Positions 15,995-24,865 are shown, numbered from the stretch's first letter. The stretch: DNA of 36,878 nt from an uncultured Eubacterium sp. (GCA_905235555.1 CAJOMD010000009.1:1-36878), one strand, 5' to 3'. The notes: generated from the sequence alone by a model not told the origin. Numbers and translations are program-made.

Positions 15995-16930
15995 CTAGTT
16001 AGTTACCAGTTCAAACCTATTCTTAGGATTATGTGCGCTTAAAAATTTGTATGTATTTGAATCCTTAGTACAATGAACTTTAACTCCTTTTGTATATCCA
16101 AATATATCATCTCCCAAATAATCAATAGAATCTGGAAGAGTAATGTCTTTAAGTTTACTGTTAGCAAATGCATTATCATGAATTTGAGTAATACCCTCGC
16201 TCAAAATAACCTCCTCTACATTGGAGAATGCTAATGCATAAGATTCAATTGTCCTAACAGATGAAGGAACAATCACTTTCCTCAATTTCTTTGCTCTGTC
16301 ATAATCAGTAGAGAAAGTATTGGCAGCAATATCAGTAGCATCTGATGGCACTCTCACGTCTTTCAAATCTCCAGTATATGCCACTAGTGTATCATCTCCA
16401 TCTATCGCAAATCCTTCATTATTAAATAATCCATTTCTTGTATAATAATCATTTGTAGTCATATTGTAGTCTACTTGATCTTCCGCAGCTTCCATTTTTG
16501 AGAAGTAATACACTGGTTTGCCGTGAATGTTTACCTCAAAGTGCTTCGACAAAGAATAATCTTTTAAGTCATCAGAATCAGCTGCGTAATCTGCTTCCAA
16601 GTAATCATCTGTATAATCAATAGGATAATCACTTCCATCCAAGTTGATAGTGTGCTCACCTATTTTGTATGTTCCTTTATTTACAAGATTTCCATCTACA
16701 TCACGCTTCTCGTAATCTCCGCCATCCATATCCACTACAAAGACATCGTCCACGTCCACCATATACCATTTCCCGTCTAAATCTACGGATTTGTAATTTT
16801 CCTTGTATGTCAAAGCTTCATGTTTTTTAAATTTAACAAATGATACCATAAAAACAATCATCAAAAAAAAGATGATATCCAATATCAATATTCTTTTTGC
16901 ATTTCTAATCCTTTTTGTAGTAGTTCCCAT
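15995..16930 (-). CDS. Membrane-anchored BspA-like leucine-rich-repeat protein
   Basis: This 311-residue protein has a basic cytoplasmic start and one membrane anchor (about 13-31). A Tyr/Asp-rich extracytoplasmic region (W-Y-M-V-D-V-D-D, D-G-G-D-Y-E, N-K-G-T-Y-K-I) probably forms a small beta domain. The C-terminal third has three to four BspA-type repeats (V-R-V-P-S-D-A-T-D-I-A, V-I-V-P-S-S-V-R-T-I-E, V-I-L-S-E-G-I-T-Q-I, I-T-L-P-D-S-I-D-Y-L). BspA repeats act in surface binding. No enzymatic motif is visible. It precedes the Ca2+ ATPase by ten bases; whether the acidic domain has anything to do with Ca2+ is open. Confidence 0.75.
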   Translation of the reverse strand: MGTTTKRIRNAKRILILDIIFFLMIVFMVSFVKFKKHEALTYKENYKSVDLDGKWYMVDVDDVFVVDMDGGDYEKRDVDGNLVNKGTYKIGEHTINLDGSDYPIDYTDDYLEADYAADSDDLKDYSLSKHFEVNIHGKPVYYFSKMEAAEDQVDYNMTTNDYYTRNGLFNNEGFAIDGDDTLVAYTGDLKDVRVPSDATDIAANTFSTDYDRAKKLRKVIVPSSVRTIESYALAFSNVEEVILSEGITQIHDNAFANSKLKDITLPDSIDYLGDDIFGYTKGVKVHCTKDSNTYKFLSAHNPKNRFELVTN

Positions 16931-16966
16931 TATAATCTCTTAAAATATTTTTATTAACTAACTGAT

Positions 16967-16974
16967 ATTATATC
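16967..16974 (-). promoter_or_regulatory. Extended -10 promoter of the BspA-like/Ca-ATPase operon
   Basis: TGATATAAT on the minus strand (TATAAT at 16972-16967) fits an extended -10 element. The -35 region (TTCATA, 17 bases upstream) is weak. The start lies about 30 nt before ATG 16930. Confidence 0.5.
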
Positions 16975-17017
16975 AAAAATACAAACTTATATGAATAAGC
17001 AAATATCTGTATTTTTG

Positions 17018-19432
17018 CTATTTATCTTTCTCCGCCTCGTCCAAACTCTTGTATCCTTCCATATGAACTGTATTTTCAATAGTCATCTTCGCAAGGTTTT
17101 TTCCTTCGTGAAACAATCCAACGATAAACTTGCCATACATCTTTATAAGTTCATCTGAATAAGTTAGAAGTTCACCGCGTAGATATGTCTCATACGAAGT
17201 GTTATAAAGCGAATCATTTTCTTTTGTAATATCTCTAGCGTCTCCCGCCAACTTTGGATATTCTTTGGCAAACTCTTCCATCCAACCAACTTGAATGTCT
17301 ACTATCTGGTCAACTATCGCTCTAGTCTTTTCATCTTTAACTGGAAGATTAGGCTCAAGTTCCTTGTACTCATCAGGTGCTGTGCTTTCCATCATTCTTG
17401 CATATTTTTCAGTAATCATATTCCAGCCCTTCGCCTGGTTTTCCTTCCAAAGGTTAAGAAGAGTCTTTAACATCTCATCTGTCCAAGTCATATATTGGCT
17501 CTTTCTCATTACACTAAATGTTGGCCAATCATCCTGGCAAGAAGCCCTGCCACCTTCGTTTTGGACCTTGTCAAAGACATCAAATTCTATTTTTACTATC
17601 TCGTCAATAATCTCTTCTCTACTCTTTGTATTAGGCTTAACTAATCTAGCTGCCTGAGGTGCCATTAAAACTTCATGCACATAATCGCCCAAAAAATTTG
17701 AGTTTTTATTCTTAATGATTCCCTGCTCTTGAAGTTCATTCAAAACCAGTTTGGCAATCATCTCAATAATCATAACCTTCTGATCTTCATTATTTATCAC
17801 CCGGCTATCGTACTTGAAATCCTTCCAGCAGTCGCGCTGGTCCTTTGTATCCGCCAAGGCCCTTAGCATATCCCCCACTTCTGGAAGTATTTCCAAAGAC
17901 TTAGATCCTGTAAGCAACCATTTGTAATATGGTGCGTACTGATCGTTAAGCAAGAATAAACAGTGAAGTGTATCTTCCATATATTTTGCAATACAAATCT
18001 CTGCTGTCACGTAATCTTTCCTAGCCATCGAACGCGCATAGTTTGCTTGTCCCATCTGAGACATCGAACTTATTATCCTAGCAAGTTTCACTCTGTAAGC
18101 TTCAGGAGGCTGCGCCAAAAATCCCGAACGTCTTCTTGTAAATTCACCCAAATCATCTCGCCAAACTTCACCGTTTGTAACTGTGGCTAGTTTGTAATCA
18201 TCTATCTCCACCCAAGCCGCAGCTATTTCAGGCGGTTCTCTATATCCAGTATATTGCTCGAAGAAATCTCCCATTCTCCAAACTCCCACTCTACCTTTGC
18301 CCATCTCGGTAGTGGTTCTTGTTATTCCCATATAAATCTGTGGGAGTTTGTCGTACTCTTCTTGCACTTTATCTCCCATCGCCTTATAAAGTTCTTTTGG
18401 AAGCCAAATGCAAAAGCCTGGTCCAAAGTCATGGTCTCTCGAAAAATCATCGTCGTAGCCAAAGACTTCTGAGCCCTCGCCCACAAGACCTACTGCCATC
18501 TGGTCCTCGTACTCTGGAAACTTCTCGTGAATCATCGCTCTACCATATTCCTCGTAGAACTTTTTACAGATTTCCATTCCTGTTAGTTCTTTCTTTTCTT
18601 CTTTAAAATCTTCTGCACTAACATTTTGCTCGCTTGCATCCAGTTCTCCGCCTATCTCTTCGAAATTAGCAAGAACAGTTTTATAAGCATTGCTGTCCTT
18701 ACCCATATTTATTTCTATTTCTTTTAGCGCTTCTTCGTATAGTTTTAAAGCTTCCGCCGTATTTCCTTCCTTTACCATCAAGGAAGCCATAGCTGCCAAT
18801 GCTCCACTATAGTGGAAATTCTTTTCTTCATCTTTTCTAAAAATTGCTAATGCTTTTTTAAGATGCACCTTCGCCGAAGACAAATCACCTAGTTCAATCT
18901 CACTGGCCGCTAAATTTGAGAGTGTAGTGGCCACCTCTATCTCGTGCCCTTCTATTTGTTCAATAATGGATAATGCCTTTTTCAAATGCTCTGTAGCCAT
19001 TAGAAAATTGCCCATCTCCTGATACAAAAGAGCAATATTGTTATGTAAACTAGCGAATTTATAGTCGTTTTCATCTAATTGCTCGCGGTAAATCTTAAAT
19101 ACTGTATTGTAGTATCCTAGCGACTCTACTTTCTTGCCTGCTGCTCTATAGGCATTTGCAATATTTTGAAGGCTAGTGGCATATTCCACTGTCCCCTCCA
19201 AATGATTTCGATTAAGTAAGTTGATAGTATCTTGACATGCGCTCAAACTTTTTTCATAGTTTCCTGTATCTCTGTTGAAACCTATAATCTCATTCAAGAT
19301 GGTGATTGCTAAAAAATCATCTCCATTTTGAAGCGCAGTTTGTATAGAGTCATCTAAGTACTCACCCACTTTTGCCAAATCTTTTTCAGCAAACAACTTA
19401 TTTAGTTTCTCGTAAAACTCGTTAGTATTCAT
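17018..19432 (-). CDS. Large TPR protein with nucleotidyltransferase-like DUF4037 and C-terminal DUF4125 domains
   Basis: 804 residues, cytoplasmic. Residues 1-265 are a run of about six TPR units of the NPHP3/kinesin-light-chain type (A-T-S-L-Q-N-I-A-N-A-Y, A-S-L-H-N-N-I-A-L-L-Y). Residues 285-560 match DUF4037. It holds G-E-G-S (318-321) and D-H-D (333-335), the G-S...D-x-D layout of the pol-beta nucleotidyltransferase superfamily, followed by F-G-P-G-F. Residues 605-800 match DUF4125, with C-Q-D-D-W-P-T-F and S-Q-Y-M-T-W. Substrate and product are unknown; nucleotide transfer to a protein or small molecule is conceivable from the kept D-x-D. It is flanked by proS upstream, separated by a terminator. 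The start ATG 19432 has a poor ribosome binding site (AAGGGAAC). Confidence 0.75.
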   Translation of the reverse strand: MNTNEFYEKLNKLFAEKDLAKVGEYLDDSIQTALQNGDDFLAITILNEIIGFNRDTGNYEKSLSACQDTINLLNRNHLEGTVEYATSLQNIANAYRAAGKKVESLGYYNTVFKIYREQLDENDYKFASLHNNIALLYQEMGNFLMATEHLKKALSIIEQIEGHEIEVATTLSNLAASEIELGDLSSAKVHLKKALAIFRKDEEKNFHYSGALAAMASLMVKEGNTAEALKLYEEALKEIEINMGKDSNAYKTVLANFEEIGGELDASEQNVSAEDFKEEKKELTGMEICKKFYEEYGRAMIHEKFPEYEDQMAVGLVGEGSEVFGYDDDFSRDHDFGPGFCIWLPKELYKAMGDKVQEEYDKLPQIYMGITRTTTEMGKGRVGVWRMGDFFEQYTGYREPPEIAAAWVEIDDYKLATVTNGEVWRDDLGEFTRRRSGFLAQPPEAYRVKLARIISSMSQMGQANYARSMARKDYVTAEICIAKYMEDTLHCLFLLNDQYAPYYKWLLTGSKSLEILPEVGDMLRALADTKDQRDCWKDFKYDSRVINNEDQKVMIIEMIAKLVLNELQEQGIIKNKNSNFLGDYVHEVLMAPQAARLVKPNTKSREEIIDEIVKIEFDVFDKVQNEGGRASCQDDWPTFSVMRKSQYMTWTDEMLKTLLNLWKENQAKGWNMITEKYARMMESTAPDEYKELEPNLPVKDEKTRAIVDQIVDIQVGWMEEFAKEYPKLAGDARDITKENDSLYNTSYETYLRGELLTYSDELIKMYGKFIVGLFHEGKNLAKMTIENTVHMEGYKSLDEAEKDK

Positions 19433-19450
19433 TTTGTTCCCTTATAAAAC

Positions 19451-19476
19451 AAAAGAGGCATATAGATGCCTCTTTT
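19451..19476 (-). terminator. Terminator after proS
   Basis: AAAAGAGGCAT and ATGCCTCTTTT form a perfect 11-bp stem with loop ATAG and a T-rich tail on the minus strand (TTTTGTTTT), four bases past the proS stop. Its GAGGCAT core resembles the arms of the hairpin repeats at 22977-23166. Confidence 0.8.
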
Positions 19477-19480
19477 CTGT

Positions 19481-21217
19481 TTATTTTACCTTTTCATAAA
19501 TCTGATCTGTTAGCATCTGAATTATTTCATCTACTTTGTCTAGGGCATCGTCCACTGGCACCATTTCTTTATCTATCTGCTTATCCCTAGTAGAAATCTC
19601 AACTGCATTCTCAGCTAAGTTTCTAGGACTAACTACTACTCTCACTGGCACACCCAAAAGGTCAGCATCTGCAAACATAGCACCCGGTCTCACATCTCTG
19701 TCATCATAGATTACTTCAATGCCTTTAGCTTGAAGTGCATTGTATAGTTCATCTGCCTTTGCCTTGGCCTCAGAATCATCTGCTCGCAAGCAACAAAGGT
19801 GAACTTGCCATGGAGCAATAGTGATAGGCCAAATTGGACCCCAGTCATCATGACTCACTTCACATATAGAAGCAGCCATTCTGCCCACACCTATTCCATA
19901 ACATCCCATAATAGGGTATTGTTCTTTGCCGTTCTCATCTAGGTATGTGAAGTTCATAGCCTCTGAATACTTTGTCCCAAGTTGGAAAATGTTACCAACT
20001 TCGATACCTCTCTCAATCTTGATGGAGTGTTTGCCGCACTCTGGACAAATACCGCCCTCCACTATCTTAGCTACATCCACATACTCTGGATTATCGCAGT
20101 CTCTATCCACGTTAAATCCCTGATAGTGGTAATCTACTTTGTTGGCACCAGTCACTAGATACTCAATATCTTTAAGCGACTTATCAAACAAAACAGTAAC
20201 CTTCTCATTTATTCCCACTGGACCAATGAATCCAGCAGTAAGAACGCTGTCATCCACTATTTCAGCTGGATGAATCTCACAACCTGCTGCATTTGCAAGT
20301 TTAGTCTCGTTAATATCTAAATCGCCTCGGATAAATGCCACGATATATGAATCATCTTCGTTTCTCTGATATACAACAGCCTTAGCAGTATTCTCTGCTG
20401 GCACGTTTAAGAACTCACAAAGAGCTTCGATAGTTCCTGTGCCTGGAGTTTCTACCATTTCAAGATCTGCCATCTTTAGATCATTTTTATTTTCAAGAAT
20501 AACTGGCGCTGCCTCCACATTTGCACTGTAACCACACTCTGGACAAACTGCTATTGAATCTTCTCCAGCTGGAGTTAGTAGCATATACTCATGTGAAATG
20601 CTTCCGCCCATCATACCTGAGTCAGATGCCACCACCTTTACCTGTGGAATTCCGCATCTTGCAAAAATTCTATTGTAAGCATCGTACTGCTTCTGATAAT
20701 ACTCTTCTAAATCTTCCTGAGATGTGTGGAATGAGTAAGCATCTTTCATAGTAAACTCACGCACGCGAATAAGTCCTGCACGCGGTCTGGCTTCATCTCT
20801 AAACTTGGTCTGAATCTGATAAATCATAAATGGATATTTAGCGTAACTGTTAGCCCACTCACGAACCAACTGAACTGCTGCTTCCTCGTGAGTCATACCA
20901 AGAACCATCTTTGAACCAGTTCTATCTGTAAATCTAAGTAATTCTGAACCTACACTCTCATATCTTCCAGACTCATCCCAGAGACTAGCTGGAAGTGTCA
21001 CTGGAAATAAGACTTCCTGTCCGTCGCACTTATCCATCTCTTCTCTTATGATGTTCTCTATTTTTTTAGAAATTCTTTTCATTGGTGGATACTGCGAGTA
21101 AACTCCATTTGCCACATTTTTGATATATCCACCTCTAACCATTAACGCATGGCTATCTATCAAACAACTGGTTGGTCTTTCTTTAAACCTTTCGCCTACC
21201 ATATTTGCTAGTTTCAT
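19481..21217 (-). CDS. proS: Prolyl-tRNA synthetase, bacterial type with editing insert
   Basis: Class II synthetase, 578 residues. N-terminal catalytic motifs include R-G-G-Y-I-K-N-V-A-N-G-V-Y and T-H-E-E-A (motif 2 region), with R-P-R-A-G-L-I-R-V-R-E-F. A YbaK-type insert at about 240-380 (T-A-K-A-V-V-Y, F-I-R-G-D-L-D-I-N-E-T-K-L) hydrolyses Ala-tRNA(Pro). The motif 3 block G-C-Y-G-I-G-V-G-R follows, and a C-terminal anticodon domain completes it (D-D-R-D-V-R-P-G). GGAG lies seven bases before ATG 21217. It sits 106 bases downstream of clpX on the same strand. The gap has no T-box and no good terminator, so readthrough is likely. Confidence 0.96.
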   Translation of the reverse strand: MKLANMVGERFKERPTSCLIDSHALMVRGGYIKNVANGVYSQYPPMKRISKKIENIIREEMDKCDGQEVLFPVTLPASLWDESGRYESVGSELLRFTDRTGSKMVLGMTHEEAAVQLVREWANSYAKYPFMIYQIQTKFRDEARPRAGLIRVREFTMKDAYSFHTSQEDLEEYYQKQYDAYNRIFARCGIPQVKVVASDSGMMGGSISHEYMLLTPAGEDSIAVCPECGYSANVEAAPVILENKNDLKMADLEMVETPGTGTIEALCEFLNVPAENTAKAVVYQRNEDDSYIVAFIRGDLDINETKLANAAGCEIHPAEIVDDSVLTAGFIGPVGINEKVTVLFDKSLKDIEYLVTGANKVDYHYQGFNVDRDCDNPEYVDVAKIVEGGICPECGKHSIKIERGIEVGNIFQLGTKYSEAMNFTYLDENGKEQYPIMGCYGIGVGRMAASICEVSHDDWGPIWPITIAPWQVHLCCLRADDSEAKAKADELYNALQAKGIEVIYDDRDVRPGAMFADADLLGVPVRVVVSPRNLAENAVEISTRDKQIDKEMVPVDDALDKVDEIIQMLTDQIYEKVK

Positions 21218-21271
21218 TTTATTTCTCCAATCTGTTTATGTTATTTCGCAAACCTTTTTTTAATGTTTGTA

Positions 21272-21333
21272 CTTTTTTACTGTTATGCTTGTATCTTCTT
21301 TTTATACTTATGCTTTTTTACTGTTATGCTTGT
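21272..21333. repeat. Two direct 21-bp copies at the 3' end of clpX
   Basis: The same 21 bases (starting CTTTTTTACTGTTATG) occur at 21272-21292 and 21313-21333, 41 bases apart. The second copy contains the clpX stop codon, so the first looks like a duplicated gene end. A further CTTATG fragment lies between them. Confidence 0.6.
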
Positions 21334-22892
21334 GCTTTCTTTTTCTTAAGCGCGGGGTCTGGAGTTTTCTCTTGATGAGTAGCTCTCATCTCTATTTTAG
21401 GACTTCCATTTCCGTTTATGTACTCTTCAGTAATAGTTACTGTTCCAATATTGTCATCTTTTGGAATTTCATACATAATATCGAGCATCAACTCTTCAAG
21501 TATTGCTCTTAGCGCTCTAGCTCCAGTCTTTCTCTCCATCGCTTTCTTTGCGATAGCATGAAGCGCTTCATCTGTAAATTGAAGTTTGACTTCATCCAGT
21601 TCTAACAACTTCTGGAACTGTGCAATAATTGCGTTCTTCGGATCAGTCAAAATCTGTACCAGCATATCCTCTGTCAACTCATCAAGTGTAAACATAATTG
21701 GAAGTCTTCCCAAGAACTCTGGAATCATACCAAACTTGCGAAGATCATTCGCATTCACATTTCTGATGATGTTAGGGTCTTTGTCGTACTTGTCAGATAA
21801 ATCACTCTTGAATCCGATAGCTGCTTCTTTATTTAATCGTTCTTTTACGATGTCTTCTAAATCTGGGAACGCTCCACCGCAGATAAACAAAATATTTCTA
21901 GTGTTTACAGTTGCTAGTGGAACCATTGCGTTTTTGCTAGTAGCACCCACTGGCACTTCCACTTCACTACCCTCGAGTAGTTTGAGCATACCCTGCTGCA
22001 CTGACTCACCGCTCACATCCCTACTTCTTGTAGTATCTTTCTTTGCAATCTTATCAATCTCATCTATAAACACGATACCTGTCTCTGCGCGCTCCACATC
22101 ATTATCAGCGTTAGCAAGAAGTTTTGAGATAACACTCTCAATATCATCACCAATATATCCTGCCTCTGTAAGTGATGTGGCATCGGTAATAGCCAATGGC
22201 ACATCAAGTAGTCTTGCCAAAGTCTTGACTAGATATGTCTTACCACAACCTGTAGGTCCAATCATAAGCATGTTTGACTTATCAATTTCAATCTCGTCCA
22301 TAGTGTTTGTAGCCACTCTCTTATAGTGGTTGTAAACTGCCACAGACATAATCTTCTTCGCATGGTCCTGACCAATAACATAATCATCTAGCATATGCTT
22401 AATCTTATGTGGCGCAGGAATTTTGTTTATATCAATCAAAGGCTCTTCGCGCTTCTCAGCTTTTTTCTTAATTTTCTGTTTGTTAGGCACTTCGTTTCTC
22501 AAATCCTCTGGAGTCATCATATGCACACCAGGAGTATTAAGAAGCTTTTCCAATTCTTCCTTAGAAATACTCACTCCCATTCCCATGTTCTGTATGCTAT
22601 GGAAACTCTTCTGTAAGCAATCTTCACACACCGTTACATTTCCAGGTAACTCAAATAGTTTACCGCACTTGCTCTCAGGCCTACGGCAAACATAACATAC
22701 CTTTTCGTACTCGGATTCATTGTTATCACCACTGTTATTATTTGAGTTATCAACAGACTTTTCATCTTTATCTGAAGTCTCTAATATCACTTCTTGATCG
22801 TTCTTGTTATCAGAATCTTCTGCACTAACTTTATCCGTTTCAACTATATTTTCATTTTCAAATTCTTCATTTTTATCCTTGTTTTCACTCAT
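21324..22892 (-). CDS. clpX: ClpX-like AAA+ unfoldase with acidic N-terminal extension
   Basis: 522 residues, about 100 longer than ordinary ClpX. The first 62 residues are acidic and Asn-rich and look disordered. A zinc-binding domain follows (Cys66, Cys69, Cys89, Cys92) with an expanded spacer, then a charged linker (R-N-E-V-P-N-K-Q-K). The AAA+ core has Walker A G-P-T-G-C-G-K-T (212-219), pore loop G-Y-I-G (canonical GYVG), Walker B F-I-D-E-I-D, and sensor R-K-T-G-A-R-A-L. The ClpP-docking I-G-F tripeptide is present (A-A-I-G-F-K-S), so it should work with ClpP. It is not next to clpP or tig; proS follows. It may be a second ClpX in this genome. A Lys-rich tail ends the protein. Confidence 0.88.
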   Translation of the reverse strand: MSENKDKNEEFENENIVETDKVSAEDSDNKNDQEVILETSDKDEKSVDNSNNNSGDNNESEYEKVCYVCRRPESKCGKLFELPGNVTVCEDCLQKSFHSIQNMGMGVSISKEELEKLLNTPGVHMMTPEDLRNEVPNKQKIKKKAEKREEPLIDINKIPAPHKIKHMLDDYVIGQDHAKKIMSVAVYNHYKRVATNTMDEIEIDKSNMLMIGPTGCGKTYLVKTLARLLDVPLAITDATSLTEAGYIGDDIESVISKLLANADNDVERAETGIVFIDEIDKIAKKDTTRSRDVSGESVQQGMLKLLEGSEVEVPVGATSKNAMVPLATVNTRNILFICGGAFPDLEDIVKERLNKEAAIGFKSDLSDKYDKDPNIIRNVNANDLRKFGMIPEFLGRLPIMFTLDELTEDMLVQILTDPKNAIIAQFQKLLELDEVKLQFTDEALHAIAKKAMERKTGARALRAILEELMLDIMYEIPKDDNIGTVTITEEYINGNGSPKIEMRATHQEKTPDPALKKKKAQA

Positions 22893-22976
22893 TTTCCTTC
22901 TCCTGAATATTAAAATATCCCACCGATTATCTTACCATATATCATAGTAAAGGGCAAAACATACCAGCTGTTGGTT

Positions 22977-23198
22977 TAGGGCATATGATTTGAGCTTTTT
23001 GTTGTTTTATATGCCTACATATACATCTATTTTGTCATTTTCTTTAAATAGAGGCATATGATTTGAACTTTTTGCTTTTTTATATGCCTCTATATACATC
23101 TATTTTCCACTTTTCTTTAAAATAGAGGCATATATTTTGAACCTTTTGGGGTTCTATATGCCTCTATATCATCATTTATGTGCTTTTAGATGCACATA
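22977..23198. repeat. Three tandem hairpin repeats plus a fourth hairpin between htrA and clpX
   Basis: Three units of about 72-74 bases start at 22977, 23049 and 23123. Each is a hairpin with arms TAGAGGCATAT and ATATGCCTCTA (unit 1: TAGGGCATAT/ATATGCCTA) and a loop of about 22 bases beginning G/T-ATTTGA. Units 1 and 2 share a linker (TATACATCTATTTT...CTTTAAA). Unit 3 adds an inner GAACC/GGTTC pair. A fourth unrelated stem, TATGTGC/GCACATA, lies at 23177-23198. The 377-base gap has no ORF that I would support. No good U-tract follows the stems, so they are not simple terminators of htrA. Confidence 0.75.
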
Positions 23199-23268
23199 TC
23201 ACTTGAAAGTAATTAAAAATCATCTTAAAACTGTTTTGTTTCACTTTCAATCATTCAATTTATGACTA

Positions 23269-24729
23269 TTACCATGGGAAGCTGAAGAAATCTTCTGAGT
23301 CATCACTGCCGCCATAGTTACCATTTCCATTATTATAGTTATCGTTGTTGTTATTATTTTGACTTCCTCCACTTGTATTCTCAGGTTGTTTTCCAAGTGT
23401 GACCTTTACAGTCTTGCTCTTATATCCACTATCTCTAGTTGCCACTTTCACTTTAACCGTTTCGCCAGCCTTATAATAATCTAGTGCACTAGTCAAATCT
23501 TCCCAAGACTCAATAGTTCTACCATCTAGCTCAGTGATAATATCATTTTCTTCAATCCCTGCTTTATCTGCACCTTCGCCATCCACAACGTCATTTACCT
23601 GCACTCCTCTAGGTATTGAGTATGATTCACTAGCCTGCTCGTCTACTGTTCTACCAGTAATTCCAAGGTATCCTTTTGAATCTTCATCTTGCTTTTGACG
23701 AGCTTTCTGTTTTTCTAGCTTTGAAATATCATTTTTCACTGAAGAAATAGGAATAGCAAATCCCATACCTTCTACTGTGCCTGATTCACCTGTTGATGAA
23801 TATTTAGCAACATTGATTCCTATAACTTCACCCTTCTGGTTTAGAAGAGCTCCACCACTGTTACCGCCATTGATAGGTGCATCTGTCTGGATTAGTTTTC
23901 TCTTTGTGCCATCCAAATCCACTTCTCTATCTAATGCACTAATAACACCTGATGTTACAGACTGTCCAAAGCCTAGTGCGTTACCGATTGCGATTGCGCC
24001 ATTTCCAACCTTCAACTGATTAGAATCACCCAATGTTGCCTTTTTAATTCCACTCTTAACCTTAGTTGGAATGTCTTTCATTTTCACTGATACTATAGCT
24101 ACATCTAGTTTATCATTCGTTCCCTTAATAGTTCCTGATACAGTTTCTTTGTTCTTCTGTCCGTAGAACTGAATAGCAAGCTTATCTGCGCCCTCTACCA
24201 CGTGATTATTTGTAACGATCAACAATTCATTGTTGCTTTGGTCCACTATAAATCCTGAACCTGCTGCCTGCTGCTCTTGCTTTTGCTTTCCTCTATTACC
24301 ATAGCCGTTGCCAAAGTAGAAATCATAAATATCGTTACTGCTGCTCTCGACAAATGTAGTGCTAGTGATTGCCACTACAGATGGCATCGCTTCTTCTACC
24401 ACACCCGAAACATCTGTTACTGTGTAGTTTCCAACGCTATTTGAAGTGTTAGTAGAACCAATGTCTTGCTCTGCCACAGTTTCCTTCTGTGTGCTAAGTG
24501 GGTCATTAGAATTTTGCATGCTCTTTAGCAATACGCATCCTCCCAATCCACAAACACCTATGCCAATAACAACAATTGCAATAATCAAAGCAATTAAAGG
24601 ACCATTGTTTTTCTTAGGCTTTTTATTGCCACCACCTGATGAACCGTTTCCACCATTTACATTTTCATATTCAGCATCCACGAATTCATTGTTTTCACTT
24701 TCTTTATTATCGAATTCTTCGTAATACAT
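23269..24729 (-). CDS. htrA: HtrA/DegP-like membrane-anchored serine protease with PDZ domain
   Basis: Envelope quality-control protease, 486 residues from ATG 24729, which has AAGGAGG six bases upstream. An in-frame ATG at 24801 without a ribosome binding site was rejected. Layout: acidic cytoplasmic head with a Gly/Asn-rich linker (1-43), one membrane span (44-68), trypsin-like domain with His176 (N-N-H-V-V), Asp209 (K-L-D-V-A) and Ser291 (G-G-N-S-G-G-A), then one PDZ domain at about 355-450. The Asn/Gly-rich tail ends in S-D-D-S-E-D-F-F-S-F-P-W. Members refold or degrade damaged exported proteins. It is a single gene between two terminator-like regions, and a short palindrome lies in its upstream region. 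Confidence 0.93.
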   Translation of the reverse strand: MYYEEFDNKESENNEFVDAEYENVNGGNGSSGGGNKKPKKNNGPLIALIIAIVVIGIGVCGLGGCVLLKSMQNSNDPLSTQKETVAEQDIGSTNTSNSVGNYTVTDVSGVVEEAMPSVVAITSTTFVESSSNDIYDFYFGNGYGNRGKQKQEQQAAGSGFIVDQSNNELLIVTNNHVVEGADKLAIQFYGQKNKETVSGTIKGTNDKLDVAIVSVKMKDIPTKVKSGIKKATLGDSNQLKVGNGAIAIGNALGFGQSVTSGVISALDREVDLDGTKRKLIQTDAPINGGNSGGALLNQKGEVIGINVAKYSSTGESGTVEGMGFAIPISSVKNDISKLEKQKARQKQDEDSKGYLGITGRTVDEQASESYSIPRGVQVNDVVDGEGADKAGIEENDIITELDGRTIESWEDLTSALDYYKAGETVKVKVATRDSGYKSKTVKVTLGKQPENTSGGSQNNNNNDNYNNGNGNYGGSDDSEDFFSFPW

Positions 24730-24803
24730 AACAAACCTCCTTGTTCCATATATTGAATCTGTTATATTCTGTTGATTATTATATTTTGTATCTGTGTCCA
24801 AAT

Positions 24804-24820
24804 TGTGTACACTTTACACA
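24804..24820. promoter_or_regulatory. Palindrome upstream of htrA, possible operator
   Basis: TGTGTA-CACTT-TACACA is a perfect 6-bp dyad about 75 bases upstream of the htrA start codon, between the LCP terminator and htrA. I could not assign a clear promoter, so the operator role is a guess. Confidence 0.3.
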
Positions 24821-24834
24821 TATTGTAGCGAACT

Positions 24835-24865
24835 AAAAGGAGTATTCATCAAGAATACTCCTTTT
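24835..24865. terminator. Terminator after the envelope operon
   Basis: AAAAGGAGTATTC (24835-24847) pairs with GAATACTCCTTTT (24853-24865) around ATCAA: a perfect 13-bp stem with T-rich flanks. It ends the lcp transcript, 82 bases past its stop. Confidence 0.7.

Noticed and set aside
22977..23198. Simple intrinsic terminator of htrA
   Set aside because: The stems have long loops of about 22 bases, are repeated three times and are not followed by T-runs on the minus strand.
24730..24801. 24-residue N-terminal extension of HtrA
   Set aside because: AAGGAGG sits exactly before ATG 24729; the earlier ATG has no ribosome binding site and lies in the promoter region.
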